Shown piece by piece: positions 46,126 through 55,055 of a stretch of 64,000 nt of DNA. Positions within the stretch are counted from its first letter, which is position 1. Each line of letters begins with the position of its first letter. The position numbers and the translations under genes are program-made. Origin of the DNA: Rothia uropygialis (GTDB taxonomy: Bacteria; Actinomycetota; Actinomycetes; Actinomycetales; Micrococcaceae); assembly GCF_004137765.1 (NCBI RefSeq), contig NZ_NOIS01000003.1, positions 372,001 through 436,000 of the forward strand. Reading direction: 5' to 3'. The notes beneath the pieces were generated by a model, which was not told where the DNA came from, ran no database searches, and was given only the letters and a program-made list of their open reading frames with translations.

Positions 46126-46599
46126 GTGACAGAGCTGCAACAGGAACCAGTTGACGCTGATGCACAGATCAAAGCCGCTTCATGGCGCCAGTTCTTTGAG
46201 ACGTCGCAGATGCTGACAAATCGTCTCGAACAATTATTGCGCAAGGACACAGCGCTCCGGCTGGCCGATTACGATGTCTGCCAGCTCCTCTACAACGCCC
46301 CGGACCACCGATTGCGCCTCGGAGACATCGCGCACATCATGGTTTTCTCACCGTCACGTTTGAGCTACCAGGTGGGGGTTCTGTGCGACAAAGGCGTCCT
46401 TCGTCGCATTGAAGACTCTACCGACGGTCGCGCCGCATTCGCGGAGCTGACCAGCCACGGCGTGGACGTTTTTCTCCAAGCCCGCGAAACTCATCGACAG
46501 CACGTCAATGAGATCCTCAATGACCTCGTCAGTGTCGAGGAGGCCGAGTTGATCGAGCGGCTTTTCGCTCAAATTCGGCAACGGCTCCTGCAAGGCTAA
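46126..46599 (+). CDS. MarR-family transcriptional regulator
   Basis: A 157-residue winged-helix regulator. Helical dimerisation segments flank the DNA-binding part (LRLADYDVCQLLYNAPDHRL, LGDIAHIMVFSPSRLSYQVG, then the wing GVLRRIEDSTDGRAAFAELT). The Asp-Gly-Arg wing is typical of MarR proteins (DxRxxxLxLT). GTG start at 46126 with GGGAGAG five bases upstream. No adjacent transporter or enzyme is co-directional, so the target is unknown; a strong terminator follows. Confidence 0.93.
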   Translation: MTELQQEPVDADAQIKAASWRQFFETSQMLTNRLEQLLRKDTALRLADYDVCQLLYNAPDHRLRLGDIAHIMVFSPSRLSYQVGVLCDKGVLRRIEDSTDGRAAFAELTSHGVDVFLQARETHRQHVNEILNDLVSVEEAELIERLFAQIRQRLLQG

Positions 46600-46629
46600 G
46601 ACACCCAGGCCACAAAACTCAGTGAAGGG

Positions 46630-46661
46630 CCGTGGCTCGCGATGCGCATCGCGAGCCACGG
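46630..46661. terminator. Bidirectional terminator, 32-bp perfect palindrome
   Basis: Sixteen bases from 46630 (CCGTGGCTCGCGATGC) are exactly complementary to the following sixteen. The hairpin is followed by TCCTTTCTG on the plus strand and lies between the convergent marR (ends 46599) and small membrane-protein gene (ends 46672). Confidence 0.88.
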
Positions 46662-46671
46662 TCCTTTCTGC

Positions 46672-46905
46672 TCAACGCTTCGGCGACGTTGTGGAGCCGG
46701 ATCGTTGGGACTGTCCCGCTTCTTCGGCGCGGCGCAGTTCCTCGCGATTGTGGCTCACCATGGAAGCGACGACATTGAGAGCGATACCGGCCAGCACCAG
46801 GATCCAGCCGAGGATTCCCAGGTGTGCCGTGATGAGGATGGCACCCACGAACAGCACGAGCAACGAGGTCAAGTACGCAGGGGTGAGGAAGACGCGATAG
46901 TTCAT
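46672..46905 (-). CDS. Small two-helix membrane protein (hypothetical)
   Basis: A 77-residue protein with two helices (residues ~10-27 and 30-48, LILITAHLGILGWILVLAG region) and a charged, Ser/Arg-rich tail (REELRRAEEAGQSQRSGSTT). I do not recognise the family. It is 49 bases upstream-convergent with nothing and shares direction with the CPA1 antiporter gene that ends at 46955, from which it may be read through. RBS is weak (AGGTAT directly before the ATG). Confidence 0.6.
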   Translation of the reverse strand: MNYRVFLTPAYLTSLLVLFVGAILITAHLGILGWILVLAGIALNVVASMVSHNREELRRAEEAGQSQRSGSTTSPKR

Positions 46906-46954
46906 ATACCTATTTCACCACGTCCGTCTTGGACTCGCGTATAAGGCATGGTTG

Positions 46955-48610
46955 CTAGCTCTGTTTTGGGGCCCGGGGCGGTTTCTGGGGCTTGCCCGCC
47001 GGTGGAGATGAGAGGCCCGATTGCAGCCCCGGGAGCAGATTTGCCATATCGGGGTTCTGAACGGCGGCCATCTGGTCGAGCTTCCGAAGCACGTGGTCTA
47101 CGGTGGCCGGGTCCACTCCGCGATCAGAGCGCGCACTGATGATTTCGTCCTGGGCAGCGTTCAGGGCGGTGTCCCTCATCTTGGCGAAGAGCTTACGACG
47201 TTTGTTGCGCTCCGCCAGTTGTGCCTCGTAGAACTCCTGGTTCTCCACTTCCTGGGGGCTCTTCGGAACCATTCGTCGGTACAGGTCCGAGACCATGGAC
47301 ACGAGTTCGGGTGGGGCGTCCTGAGCGTAGCGGCCAACCGCTTCCATCGCAGCGTGCTGCGCCCTCTTCAGAAGTTCGCGCTCTTGTCGATCCTGTTGAT
47401 CCTCTTGATCGAGACCTAGCATTTTGACGAGGAACGGAAGCGTCAGTCCAGGGAAAACCATGGTGAAGAGCAGGACCATGGTCGCGATCACCAGAACTTC
47501 GGAACGGAATCCGAATCCCTCGGCCGGCAGGGACAGCGCGAGGGCCAACGTGACAAGACCTCGCATCCCTGACCATGTCATTACGAGCGCCTCGCCCATG
47601 GTCCGCGGCGTCATGGGTTGGTGCGCCTTGGAATGGTTGAAAGCGACAATGATGCTCATCCAGGCGAGGCGAATGAAGATGACGACTGCCGCGATGATGC
47701 ATCCGTGGAGAAGCATCTCTCCGATGCGATCTCCTGCGTCCTCAACGACCTGTCGAACCTGCAATCCGATCAGCCCGAATGCGACGCCGGTGATGAGCAT
47801 CTCGATGACTTCCCAGAACGCCGTTCCGGTCAGTCGATCCTCCGGTTCCAAGTCGCCCATCGTGCTGGACATTTGGACGGCGGCAACGACCACGGCAATG
47901 ACTCCGGAGGCGCGAACCTCTTCGGATGCTATATATACCGCAAACGGAATAATGAGAGTCAGGCCGGATCGCGCGACGTGCGAGTTGAGGTGACGCCGCG
48001 CGATTCCGCCAAGCCAACCGAAGAGCAGCCCGATAACCACTGCTGCAAAAGCCGTATACAGGAATTCGAGGAGGAGAACCGGTGCGGACAGATGACTGTT
48101 GACGGTAATGGCTGCGAGGGCCGCCTGGAATGCCACCAAGGAGACGGCGTCGTTGAAGAGGCCCTCAGTTTGCAGGGTCGAAACGATGCGTCGAGGTATT
48201 CCGACGGGTTCCGCGACGGCCTCGACGGCCACGGGGTCCGGAGGGGCTACGGCCGCACCGATCGCGACGGCAGCAGCCACGGTCATTCCGGGGATGAAGA
48301 CCATGGAGGTCCACATGACCGCCAGGATGGTGATGGCCACGAGGACCACCGAATAGATCACGATCGCTCGCCAGTTGGTCCGGAACATCTGCCAGCTGGC
48401 CCTCTGCCCCAGCGCCCACAGAAGTGGCGGCAAGAATATCGGGAGGATGAGCTCGGGCTGAATGGTCACATTCGGCACACCAGGAATGAAAATCATGGCG
48501 GCGGTCGCCAAAGTCAGAAGAACCGGCCAGGGCAGGTTGAACCTGTCGCCGACCCCCACGAGGACGAGGGTCGCCAACAAGATCACAATGACGACGATCA
48601 AGAAGTCCAC
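46955..48610 (-). CDS. CPA1-family Na+/H+ antiporter (NhaP-like)
   Basis: A 551-residue cation:proton antiporter. About 12 helices (residues 3-390) include the ion-binding AAVAPPDPVAVEAVAEPVGI segment near 141-160 and TLQTEGLFNDAVSLVAFQAA near 168-187, both CPA1 hallmarks with conserved Asp residues; TWSGMRGLVTLALALSLP follows later. The cytoplasmic tail of ~150 residues is coiled-coil-like (EDQQDRQERELLKRAQHAAM) and ends in a Pro/Lys-rich stretch. GTG start with a weak RBS. It maintains pH and sodium balance. Confidence 0.94.
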   Translation of the reverse strand: MDFLIVVIVILLATLVLVGVGDRFNLPWPVLLTLATAAMIFIPGVPNVTIQPELILPIFLPPLLWALGQRASWQMFRTNWRAIVIYSVVLVAITILAVMWTSMVFIPGMTVAAAVAIGAAVAPPDPVAVEAVAEPVGIPRRIVSTLQTEGLFNDAVSLVAFQAALAAITVNSHLSAPVLLLEFLYTAFAAVVIGLLFGWLGGIARRHLNSHVARSGLTLIIPFAVYIASEEVRASGVIAVVVAAVQMSSTMGDLEPEDRLTGTAFWEVIEMLITGVAFGLIGLQVRQVVEDAGDRIGEMLLHGCIIAAVVIFIRLAWMSIIVAFNHSKAHQPMTPRTMGEALVMTWSGMRGLVTLALALSLPAEGFGFRSEVLVIATMVLLFTMVFPGLTLPFLVKMLGLDQEDQQDRQERELLKRAQHAAMEAVGRYAQDAPPELVSMVSDLYRRMVPKSPQEVENQEFYEAQLAERNKRRKLFAKMRDTALNAAQDEIISARSDRGVDPATVDHVLRKLDQMAAVQNPDMANLLPGLQSGLSSPPAGKPQKPPRAPKQS

Positions 48611-48681
48611 GTTTCGACTTTATCCGACCGGGCCCGGCAGGGATAACATTTTTCGGACGTGAACTGACCGTCTATTCCAAT

Positions 48682-49854
48682 TCAGGCATTTGGGGCGACC
48701 GAAGTACCCACGCCGCGCCGCCTGATCGTGACCGGAACCGGCGCACCTTCTGCGGCGGTCGAACAACGCGGACTTTGACCGCAAGGCGGCGTGCCGGCCG
48801 GCGTTTCCGGCTTCGCGCCGTCTACCTGGTGAGCTTCCAGATATGCTTCGTGTTCCGCAACGAGGTCTCTGTCCTCGGCGCCCAGTACTACAAATCCTGC
48901 GTCCTGGATCATGCGCAGGTCGTCCAGAGCCGATTGGCCCTCGCTGGTGAGGTAATCGCCCAAGAAGAGCGAGTTGACGACGTGGAGGGCCACGGATTGA
49001 AGAGACCTCAGATGCATTTCGCGGCCACCGGCCATGCGAATTTCCTTTTCCGGCGCGGCGAAGCGAACCATCGAGAGGATCCTCAGGCACTTCAACGGGG
49101 TAAGTTCCCAGGTACCTTCCAAGGGAGTTCCTTCGAAGGGCATGAGGAAGTTGATCGGAATCGACTCGGAGTCCAGGTCAACGAGGGAGAACACCGCATC
49201 GACCAGTTGTTCGGGACTTTCCCCCATCCCGACGATCAGACCCGAGCAAGCTTGGAGTCCGGCGTCATGCGCTTGTTCGACCGTGGCAACTCGCTCGGAA
49301 TACGAGTGTGTCGAGCAGATCTCCGCATAGTGGTCCTCGGAAGTATTGAGATTGTGGTTGTACGCATCCGCGCCGGCACATTTGAGGCGTTCGGCCTGCC
49401 CTTCTTTCAGGATTCCGAGACACGCGCAGACCTCGATGTCCGGATTGCTTTTTTTGAGGCCTTCGATCATGCGAGAAACCCGTTCGACATCCCGGTCCGT
49501 GGGTCCTTTCCCGCTGGCGACCATGCACACGCGCGAAGCCCCGCCGATCACGCCCATGCTGGCCTGACGAACGGCTTCCTCCGGCTTGATCCACGTGTAC
49601 TTCAGGATCTCCGCGGCCGATGCCAAACGCTGGGAACAATACGAACAGTCCTCCGGACACAGGCCGGACTTGAGGTTGACCAGGTAGTTGACCTTGACCG
49701 TGTTGCCATAGTTCGCGCGTCGGAGGATGGATGCGGCGTTGACGATCTCGAAGGTCTCGGCGTCACTGGCCGACAAGAGAGCTAGCGCCTCGTCCCGGGT
49801 GAGCTGGTGGCCTGCGGCCACCTCGTGAGCGAGTTCCGTGTATGAAATGTGCAT
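48682..49854 (-). CDS. bioB: Biotin synthase BioB
   Basis: A 390-residue radical-SAM enzyme that inserts sulfur into dethiobiotin. The 4Fe-4S motif is CPEDCSYC with Cys66, Cys70 and Cys73. Further BioB features are [40 protein letters not shown] (Cys ligand of the auxiliary cluster region), [20 protein letters not shown] and [12 protein letters not shown] with the Arg ligand of the 2Fe-2S cluster. The ~50-residue C-terminal tail is Pro/Ala/Cys-containing and probably disordered. A BioQ-type palindrome lies 20 bases upstream of the ATG. No bioA/bioD/bioF is nearby. Confidence 0.96.
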   Translation of the reverse strand: MHISYTELAHEVAAGHQLTRDEALALLSASDAETFEIVNAASILRRANYGNTVKVNYLVNLKSGLCPEDCSYCSQRLASAAEILKYTWIKPEEAVRQASMGVIGGASRVCMVASGKGPTDRDVERVSRMIEGLKKSNPDIEVCACLGILKEGQAERLKCAGADAYNHNLNTSEDHYAEICSTHSYSERVATVEQAHDAGLQACSGLIVGMGESPEQLVDAVFSLVDLDSESIPINFLMPFEGTPLEGTWELTPLKCLRILSMVRFAAPEKEIRMAGGREMHLRSLQSVALHVVNSLFLGDYLTSEGQSALDDLRMIQDAGFVVLGAEDRDLVAEHEAYLEAHQVDGAKPETPAGTPPCGQSPRCSTAAEGAPVPVTIRRRGVGTSVAPNA

Positions 49855-49874
49855 GGATGCATTGAAACCCGTTT

Positions 49875-49889
49875 TTGAACAGTGTTCAA
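49875..49889 (-). promoter_or_regulatory. BioQ-type operator upstream of bioB
   Basis: TTGAACAGTGTTCAA is a perfect 7-1-7 palindrome. It matches the TGAAC-N3-GTTCA form of the operator described for the TetR-type biotin repressor BioQ in Corynebacterium and relatives. It is 21 bases upstream of the bioB start codon, where bound repressor would block transcription. Confidence 0.78.
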
Positions 49890-50018
49890 GTGCGGGCTCG
49901 GCTGTGACTGGTCACTTGACGCGCGAAGCAGGGGTTGGCTCTCAGCGCACATCTATTCCCATCCATAGCGCGTCGCAATAGGTTTGAGAAAAGAACATCA
50001 CACAGAAGGGTGCAGATC

Positions 50019-50558
50019 ATGGCAGATCTTTCCGGCAAGAAAATCGCTTTTCTCCTGACCAACGGCGTGGAGGAGGTCGAGCTGACTCGTCCGCGCAAGG
50101 CTCTCGACGACGCAGGTGCCCAGACCGTCATCGTCTCGCCCGCCGAAGGCAAACTGACGGCAATGAATGGAGACTGGGACCACGGAGATTCCTTCGATGT
50201 GGACCTGCCTCTCTCCGAGGCCAAACCAGATGCATTCGACGCTTTGGTTCTGCCTGGCGGCACCATCAACTCGGACACCTTGCGCATTGCCGAGGGCGCA
50301 ACCGAATTCGTACGGGCCTTCTTTGAGCAGGAGAAGACCGTCGCCGCGATCTGCCACGCTCCGTGGATCCTGGCCCAGGCCGAACTCGCCCGTGGACGCC
50401 GGCTCACCTCGTTCGTCTCAACCAAGACCGATCTGATCAACGCGGGTGCGCTTTGGGAAGACTCACAGGTCGTGGTGGACGGAAACCTCATCACGAGTCG
50501 CAATCCCGGCGACATCGACGCTTTCAACGCGGCAATTTCCGAGGCTCTCTCCTCATAG
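50019..50558 (+). CDS. DJ-1/PfpI-family protein (type 1 glutamine amidotransferase-like)
   Basis: A 179-residue single-domain PfpI protein. KIAFLLTNGVEEVELTRPRK has the conserved Glu (residue 18-19) and VAAICHAPWILAQAEL carries the nucleophile Cys112 in the AxCHGP/AxCHAP elbow; a final GDIDAFNAAISEAL is typical. Members include deglycase/chaperone-like proteins induced by stress (YhbO/PfpI). The ATG at 50019 has AGAAGGG eight bases upstream. It is followed 44 bases later by the TetR gene. Confidence 0.92.
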   Translation: MADLSGKKIAFLLTNGVEEVELTRPRKALDDAGAQTVIVSPAEGKLTAMNGDWDHGDSFDVDLPLSEAKPDAFDALVLPGGTINSDTLRIAEGATEFVRAFFEQEKTVAAICHAPWILAQAELARGRRLTSFVSTKTDLINAGALWEDSQVVVDGNLITSRNPGDIDAFNAAISEALSS

Positions 50559-50602
50559 ACCTCTCGGACGGGGCGACGGGATTGAGTCGGTAGACTCTTC
50601 CC

Positions 50603-51211
50603 GTGGCCCTCACCCGTGAACTCATCCTGGAAACAGCCCTGTCGCTCTTGAGCGAGTACGGGCTGGGTGACTTGTCCATGCGCAGGGTAGCTGGTGAGCT
50701 CGGGGTTGCCCCCGGCGCCTTGTACTATCACGTCAAGAACAAGCAGGAATTGCTCACGCAGCTGGCAGGCAAAATGCTCGACCCGGAGCCCTTGTTGTCC
50801 CCGGGCGGCGCCAAAGCTTCGCAGAGCGAGGCGATGACCGAACGGGAGCTGATCGAGACCGTTGTCGGACAGGCTCGAGCCGTCAGAGAATCCGTTCTGC
50901 GTTATCAGGACGGCGCAGACGTCATCGGAATCGCCCTAGCCTCCGATCCCGATTCCGTTTCTGCGTTCGTATCGATCCGCAACTGCCTGGAATTCGGCGG
51001 TGTGTCCGAGCGACGAGCCGATTGGGGAGCCCGTTCCGTGCTGTACACGGTCCTCGGTTTTGTCTCGACGGCACACAACCGAATCCGGCTCGCCTCGCCA
51101 TCCGCTCCGACCGGCGGTCGCCGCGTTATGGCTTCGGACGATGCCGAAGCATGTGATTTCGGAGTCAGTTCCATCGTTCTGGGCATTGTGGAAGGATCAC
51201 ATACCTCCTAG
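50603..51211 (+). CDS. TetR-family regulator, candidate BioQ
   Basis: A 202-residue repressor-type protein. The helix-turn-helix is at the N-terminus (LILETALSLLSEYGLGDLSM, RRVAGELGVAPGALYYHVKN, KQELL). The ligand domain is short and alpha-helical. GTG start. It lies under 1 kb from bioB, whose promoter carries a BioQ-type operator, and no other TetR protein is in this part of the window, so I suggest it is BioQ; this is inference from proximity, not from diagnostic residues. Confidence 0.88.
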   Translation: MALTRELILETALSLLSEYGLGDLSMRRVAGELGVAPGALYYHVKNKQELLTQLAGKMLDPEPLLSPGGAKASQSEAMTERELIETVVGQARAVRESVLRYQDGADVIGIALASDPDSVSAFVSIRNCLEFGGVSERRADWGARSVLYTVLGFVSTAHNRIRLASPSAPTGGRRVMASDDAEACDFGVSSIVLGIVEGSHTS

Positions 51212-51348
51212 TCGAGGGGTAACCTCCCGCGCTTTACAATAAATGAGGCGCGTTGGGAGCCACGAGTTCCGCGATCTGTTTCGCGGTGTCCGAAATCCGA
51301 CTCCGCGCCGAATCACACCACCAACGAGAAGAATTCAGGTACAACTCC

Positions 51349-52725
51349 ATGACCGAGGCCTCGATCGTGGCCCAGTGGGCCTCCCTGCCGGACCACACTG
51401 CGCAGGTGGAATCATTGCGCGAGGCCTTCATCGACAGGTACGGCTCGGAACCCGATGGCATCTGGTCGGCTCCGGGGCGCCTGAATCTCCTTGGGGAGTA
51501 CGTCGACTTCAATGGCGGCTCGTGTTTCCCCACGCCCCTTCCCTACCGGACCCTGATCGCGGGACGACTTCGACGGGACGGCATCCTCCACGCGGAGTCC
51601 CGGCAGATGTCGAATCCCGTTGAATCCCCGGTCCCGGAGATCGCTCCCGGAACGATTTCCGGATGGTTCGCATACGTCGGTGGCGTTGCGTGGTCCATGA
51701 ACCAAGAGGGAGGCCAAGACATCGCCTTGCCACCGGATTTCGGAGCGGACTTGCTCATCGATTCCACGGTTCCGGTCGGCGGCGGCCTGTCCTCTTCGGC
51801 CGCCCTGGAATGTTCCACGGCCCTCGCGCTGCTGGAACTGTCCTGCCCGCTCCGCACGGAGGCGGCCATGGAACCGTTGCCAGTCGGCGGATGCGGCCCC
51901 GACAACGACGACCTCCGGGCACGGCTGGCGCGGGTGTGCATGCGGGCCGAAAACGAAGTGGCTGGCGCCGTGACCGGCGGCCTCGATCAGACGACGTCTC
52001 TCCGTTCGCTTCCAGGACAGGCAATGGTTGTGGATTTCCGGGATTTCTCGATCGAACCCGTCGATGTGAACGTGACCGAGGCCGGCTTGGCATTCCTCGT
52101 GATCGATACCCGCGCGCCCCACGACCTAGCCGATGGTCAATACTCCAGCCGGAGAGACGTGTGCGAGGAGCTCAGGCAGTTGGCAGGCGTCGACAAACTT
52201 CGGGATCTCCTGCCGGAGGAGCTCGGCTTTGGCGACCTCGCCGCCGACGATGCGCGTCGAGCTCGCGAGCTGACCGTCAACGAGACCCTAGATCGCTGTG
52301 CGCACCTACCGGGAGTCCCAGAACGGATCGGCACGGAAAAACTGCATAGTTGGTTGAAGCACGTCTTCACGGACATGATGCTCGTCGAGCGTGCTCGCAC
52401 GCTTTTCACGGATCGGACTCCGACCTCTCGAGAAACGTGGGAGGAGCTGGGCCGGCTCTTCACGACTTCCCATACCTCGATGCGTGACGATCTCGGTGCA
52501 TCGCGGGCCGAGCTCGACGTCGCCGTGGACACGTGCCTGGAACACGGTGCTTTGGGTGCCCGACTCGTGGGCGGCGGTTTCGGTGGAGCCGTACTCGCTC
52601 TGACAACCCGCGAAGCAGTTGCGGAGACTGCACAGGCCGTAGCCGATGCGTTCGCAGCACAAGGTTTCGACGTCCCCGTTTTCCTTCCCTTGGCCCCGGG
52701 ACGCCCGGCTAACCGCGATATCTAA
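51349..52725 (+). CDS. galK: Galactokinase (GHMP kinase)
   Basis: A 458-residue GHMP kinase phosphorylating galactose (or a related sugar). The galactokinase signature is present with variation: APGRLNLLGEYVDFNGG at 41-57, where most enzymes have GRVNLIGEHTDY, so His-Thr is replaced by Tyr-Val. The ATP loop is PVGGGLSSSAALE at 142-154, the catalytic Asp lies in GAVTGGLDQTTSL, and motif 3 is GARLVGGGFGGAVLAL. The change in the sugar-recognition motif hints at altered specificity. ATG at 51349 was chosen over an open frame from 51253. No galT/galE neighbours are present. Confidence 0.9.
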   Translation: MTEASIVAQWASLPDHTAQVESLREAFIDRYGSEPDGIWSAPGRLNLLGEYVDFNGGSCFPTPLPYRTLIAGRLRRDGILHAESRQMSNPVESPVPEIAPGTISGWFAYVGGVAWSMNQEGGQDIALPPDFGADLLIDSTVPVGGGLSSSAALECSTALALLELSCPLRTEAAMEPLPVGGCGPDNDDLRARLARVCMRAENEVAGAVTGGLDQTTSLRSLPGQAMVVDFRDFSIEPVDVNVTEAGLAFLVIDTRAPHDLADGQYSSRRDVCEELRQLAGVDKLRDLLPEELGFGDLAADDARRARELTVNETLDRCAHLPGVPERIGTEKLHSWLKHVFTDMMLVERARTLFTDRTPTSRETWEELGRLFTTSHTSMRDDLGASRAELDVAVDTCLEHGALGARLVGGGFGGAVLALTTREAVAETAQAVADAFAAQGFDVPVFLPLAPGRPANRDI

Positions 52726-52769
52726 GACGCTCAAAAAGAACAGAATCTAATTAAAATTCGTTATTTATG

Positions 52770-52806
52770 ACGGGGGCGGAACGCTTTTCTTGCGTTCCAC
52801 CCCCGT
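52770..52806 (+). terminator. Hairpin after galactokinase gene
   Basis: ACGGGGGCGGAACGC pairs with GCGTTCCACCCCCGT across a seven-base loop, with a single C-A mismatch. It stands 45 bases after the stop. No T-run follows on the plus strand. Confidence 0.65.
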
Positions 52807-53118
52807 GCCTGACTCACGTGGTTCATTCCCTTAAAACCGCCTCACTGCAGGCGCATGAGGCGGAATTTCTGATGTGCTGCAGCACCGATCGATACCGACA
52901 GGTACTAATAAAACACTCGCGAGTACGTTTCACAACAAGGCGCGCACATCGTTATCAAATCTTTATGCCGAAGTCCTCGAGGCAGGTGCCTGGACGACAA
53001 ATCCTTGTGATATTCGAAACGTTCAGAAGGCCCGACCGCTCGCAAGGGAATAACGACCCGGCCGCTCAAGTTGGGATGAGCACGCCCAACATAATTCCTC
53101 ACCGCGAAAGGCGGTTTC
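52807..53118. other. Intergenic leader of the OYE gene, no gene seen
   Basis: 312 bases, no supported ORF. It carries the promoter region of the flavin oxidoreductase. I see no clear operator. Confidence 0.4.
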
Positions 53119-54234
53119 GTGGCTTTTTCATACTTATTCCAGCCATTGGCCCTCCGAGGCCTTGAACTCAAGAACCGAGCTTTTGTTGCACCGATGTGCC
53201 AATACAGCGCGGCCGATGACGGCGTTCCCACCGACTGGCATTTGATGCATTTGGGTTCGTTCGCGACCGGCGGCTTTGCCCTCGTCACAGCGGAGGCAAC
53301 CGCCGTAGCGTCTGAGGGACGAATCTCGCCAGGAGATTTGGGACTGTGGAATGACGGCCAGGCCCAACAGTTTGCCCGTATTGCAGACTTTGTCCATGAG
53401 CATGGCCAAGGCGCCAAGTTCGGCATCCAGCTGGCCCACGCAGGCCGGAAAGCCTCCACGTATCATGCCCTGCCCGGCTACCCTGAAGGTTCACTGGACA
53501 AGAATGATGGCGCGTGGACCACCTTGGCACCCACGGATCAGGCATTCGGCCCCTTCGACGCCCCACAGGCCATGTCCGAACAGGACATCCTGGATACGGC
53601 TCGGGCCTTCGGCGAGGCAGCGACCCGCGCAGTCGACGCCGGAGTGGACACTCTTCAGATCCACGCCGCACATGGATACCTGCTTCACGAATTCCTGCAA
53701 AAGGACGTCAACACCCGCGAGGACAAGTGGGGTGGGGAGGACCTGGAGAACAGGATGCGGTTCCCGCTCGAGGTCGTCCGCCAGGTCCGCGCCGCGATAC
53801 CGGAAAACATGCCGTTGATGATCCGGGTTTCTGCGGTCGACTGGAAGGAAGAGGCGGGCTCCGAGGCAGCCCGCCGCGCCAACGAGGCGGACCTGGCTGA
53901 CATCACGGAGTTCGTGAGGCAAGCAGGGAGACTCGGTGTCGACATGGTGGACGTGTCCAGTGGTGGCAACCTGGCTCAGCCCCATGTTGTTCCCGTACCG
54001 GGGTACCAAACCGAATTCGCGGCACATATCCGGCGCGAAACAGGGGTCACGACGAGCGCCGTCGGGATCATTACCAATCCGATTCAGGCAGAGCACACGA
54101 TTGCGACAGGTCAGGCCGATGCGGTCAGCGTTGGCCGCGAAGCATTGCGCGATCCTCGATGGGTCCTCAGGGCCGCTCAAGAATTGCGGCAGGATACGGA
54201 TTGGCCGGACCAGTTCTATCGAGCCAAGCGATAA
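53119..54234 (+). CDS. Old-yellow-enzyme-family NADH:flavin oxidoreductase (YqjM-like)
   Basis: A 371-residue FMN-dependent ene-reductase. It starts LFQPLALRGLELKNRAFVAP with MCQYSAADDG, where Cys27 and Tyr29 match the YqjM redox-tuning Cys and active-site Tyr. Substrate-binding His pair is in TLQIHAAHGYLLHEF region, and the C-terminal phosphate-binding segment is ADAVSVGREALRDPRWVLRA. These mark the thermophilic-like OYE class reducing alpha,beta-unsaturated carbonyls and oxidative-stress products. GTG start, RBS AAAGGCGG. It is a single gene. Confidence 0.94.
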   Translation: MAFSYLFQPLALRGLELKNRAFVAPMCQYSAADDGVPTDWHLMHLGSFATGGFALVTAEATAVASEGRISPGDLGLWNDGQAQQFARIADFVHEHGQGAKFGIQLAHAGRKASTYHALPGYPEGSLDKNDGAWTTLAPTDQAFGPFDAPQAMSEQDILDTARAFGEAATRAVDAGVDTLQIHAAHGYLLHEFLQKDVNTREDKWGGEDLENRMRFPLEVVRQVRAAIPENMPLMIRVSAVDWKEEAGSEAARRANEADLADITEFVRQAGRLGVDMVDVSSGGNLAQPHVVPVPGYQTEFAAHIRRETGVTTSAVGIITNPIQAEHTIATGQADAVSVGREALRDPRWVLRAAQELRQDTDWPDQFYRAKR

Positions 54235-54449
54235 CGCCCGTTTAATAAAAACCCGAACTAAATATCTCCGTCCCAAAAATTCCCTGGATGTTTGGTGGAG
54301 ATTCGGTAACGACATTTTGCCAGGGGTGAACAATTCGATCTGATATGTGAAAGCGGTTCACATCACCCCTTGTTTGCCCTAGTCTCGAAAACAAGTGGCG
54401 GTCCGCAACACTGAAATAGCAAGGATCGCCGAGATGAAAGGAGCCAACT

Positions 54450-54596
54450 ATGGGTTTCGATATTGGTGACAAGGCAGGCGACGCTCTGAACAAGGGCAAG
54501 GACACCGTCAATGACAAGACCGGTAAGGACACCGTCAAGGACGAACATGTCGACAAGGCCAAGGATGCGTTGAACGACAAGTTCGGCAACAACTAA
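54450..54596 (+). CDS. Small charged antitoxin-like/CsbD-like protein
   Basis: A 48-residue, highly charged helical protein: MGFDIGDKAGDALNKGKDTV opening and VDKAKDALNDKFGNN end, with repeated KGKDTV/GKDTVKD segments. Composition and the KAKD-L-DKFG pattern resemble the short Rv0909-type antitoxin-like proteins and CsbD relatives. AAAGGAG lies eight bases before the ATG. It is followed by a CsbD protein gene with the same leader layout (ATGAAAGGAG), suggesting duplicated expression signals. No toxin gene is adjacent. Confidence 0.75.
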   Translation: MGFDIGDKAGDALNKGKDTVNDKTGKDTVKDEHVDKAKDALNDKFGNN

Positions 54597-54665
54597 TCTG
54601 TCGTTGTTCGTTCTTGCTTGTCCCTCGGATATTTCCTAGGGGCACCCCAATGAAAGGAGTCCCAT

Positions 54666-54860
54666 ATGGGTATCGAGGATAAGGCTAATAACGCATTTCA
54701 GGATGCCTCCGGCAACGCCAAGGAAAAAGTCGGCGAAGCAGTAGGCAATGATGATTTGAAGAATGAAGGCAAGGGCGATCAGCTCGGCGCAGCCGTCAAG
54801 GAAGGTGCCGAGAAGGTCAAGGATGCCGCCCGTAACATCGGGGACAAGCTCAAGGGCTAA
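54666..54860 (+). CDS. CsbD-family stress protein
   Basis: A 64-residue helical, hydrophilic protein. The CsbD layout is clear: MGIEDKANNAFQDASGNAKE, then KVGEAVGNDDLKNEGKGDQL, then a second amphipathic segment EGAEKVKDAARNIGDKLKG. CsbD proteins are general-stress (sigma-B regulated in Bacillus) proteins of unknown biochemistry, abundant in stationary phase. RBS AAAGGAG before the ATG; a strong terminator follows at 54886. Confidence 0.93.
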   Translation: MGIEDKANNAFQDASGNAKEKVGEAVGNDDLKNEGKGDQLGAAVKEGAEKVKDAARNIGDKLKG

Positions 54861-54885
54861 TGCCGGCATTCACATTTGCCTGCCC

Positions 54886-54924
54886 GTGGCGGGCCACCTG
54901 GAAGGGTGGCCCGCCACAGGTCTT
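54886..54924 (+). terminator. Intrinsic terminator after csbD-like gene
   Basis: GTGGCGGGCCAC pairs perfectly with GTGGCCCGCCAC across an eight-base loop; TCTTT follows within a few bases. It terminates the two small stress-protein genes. Confidence 0.85.
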
Positions 54925-54995
54925 TAAAACCGGGAAACTCGAAATCTCGTGATTAACCCCCGGCCGAATTCACCCCTTTACGAGGTGGAGACGAC

Positions 54996-55031
54996 AGCAG
55001 GGGTTGCGGGCAACTGCCCGCAACCCCTGCT
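54996..55031 (-). terminator. Terminator of the NlpC/P60 gene
   Basis: AGCAGGGGTTGCGGGC and GCCCGCAACCCCTGCT form a perfect 16-bp stem with a four-base loop. It lies 25 bases downstream of the stop codon of the minus-strand hydrolase gene. Confidence 0.85.
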
Positions 55032-55055
55032 TCGTGATGGGAGAATTATCGGATA

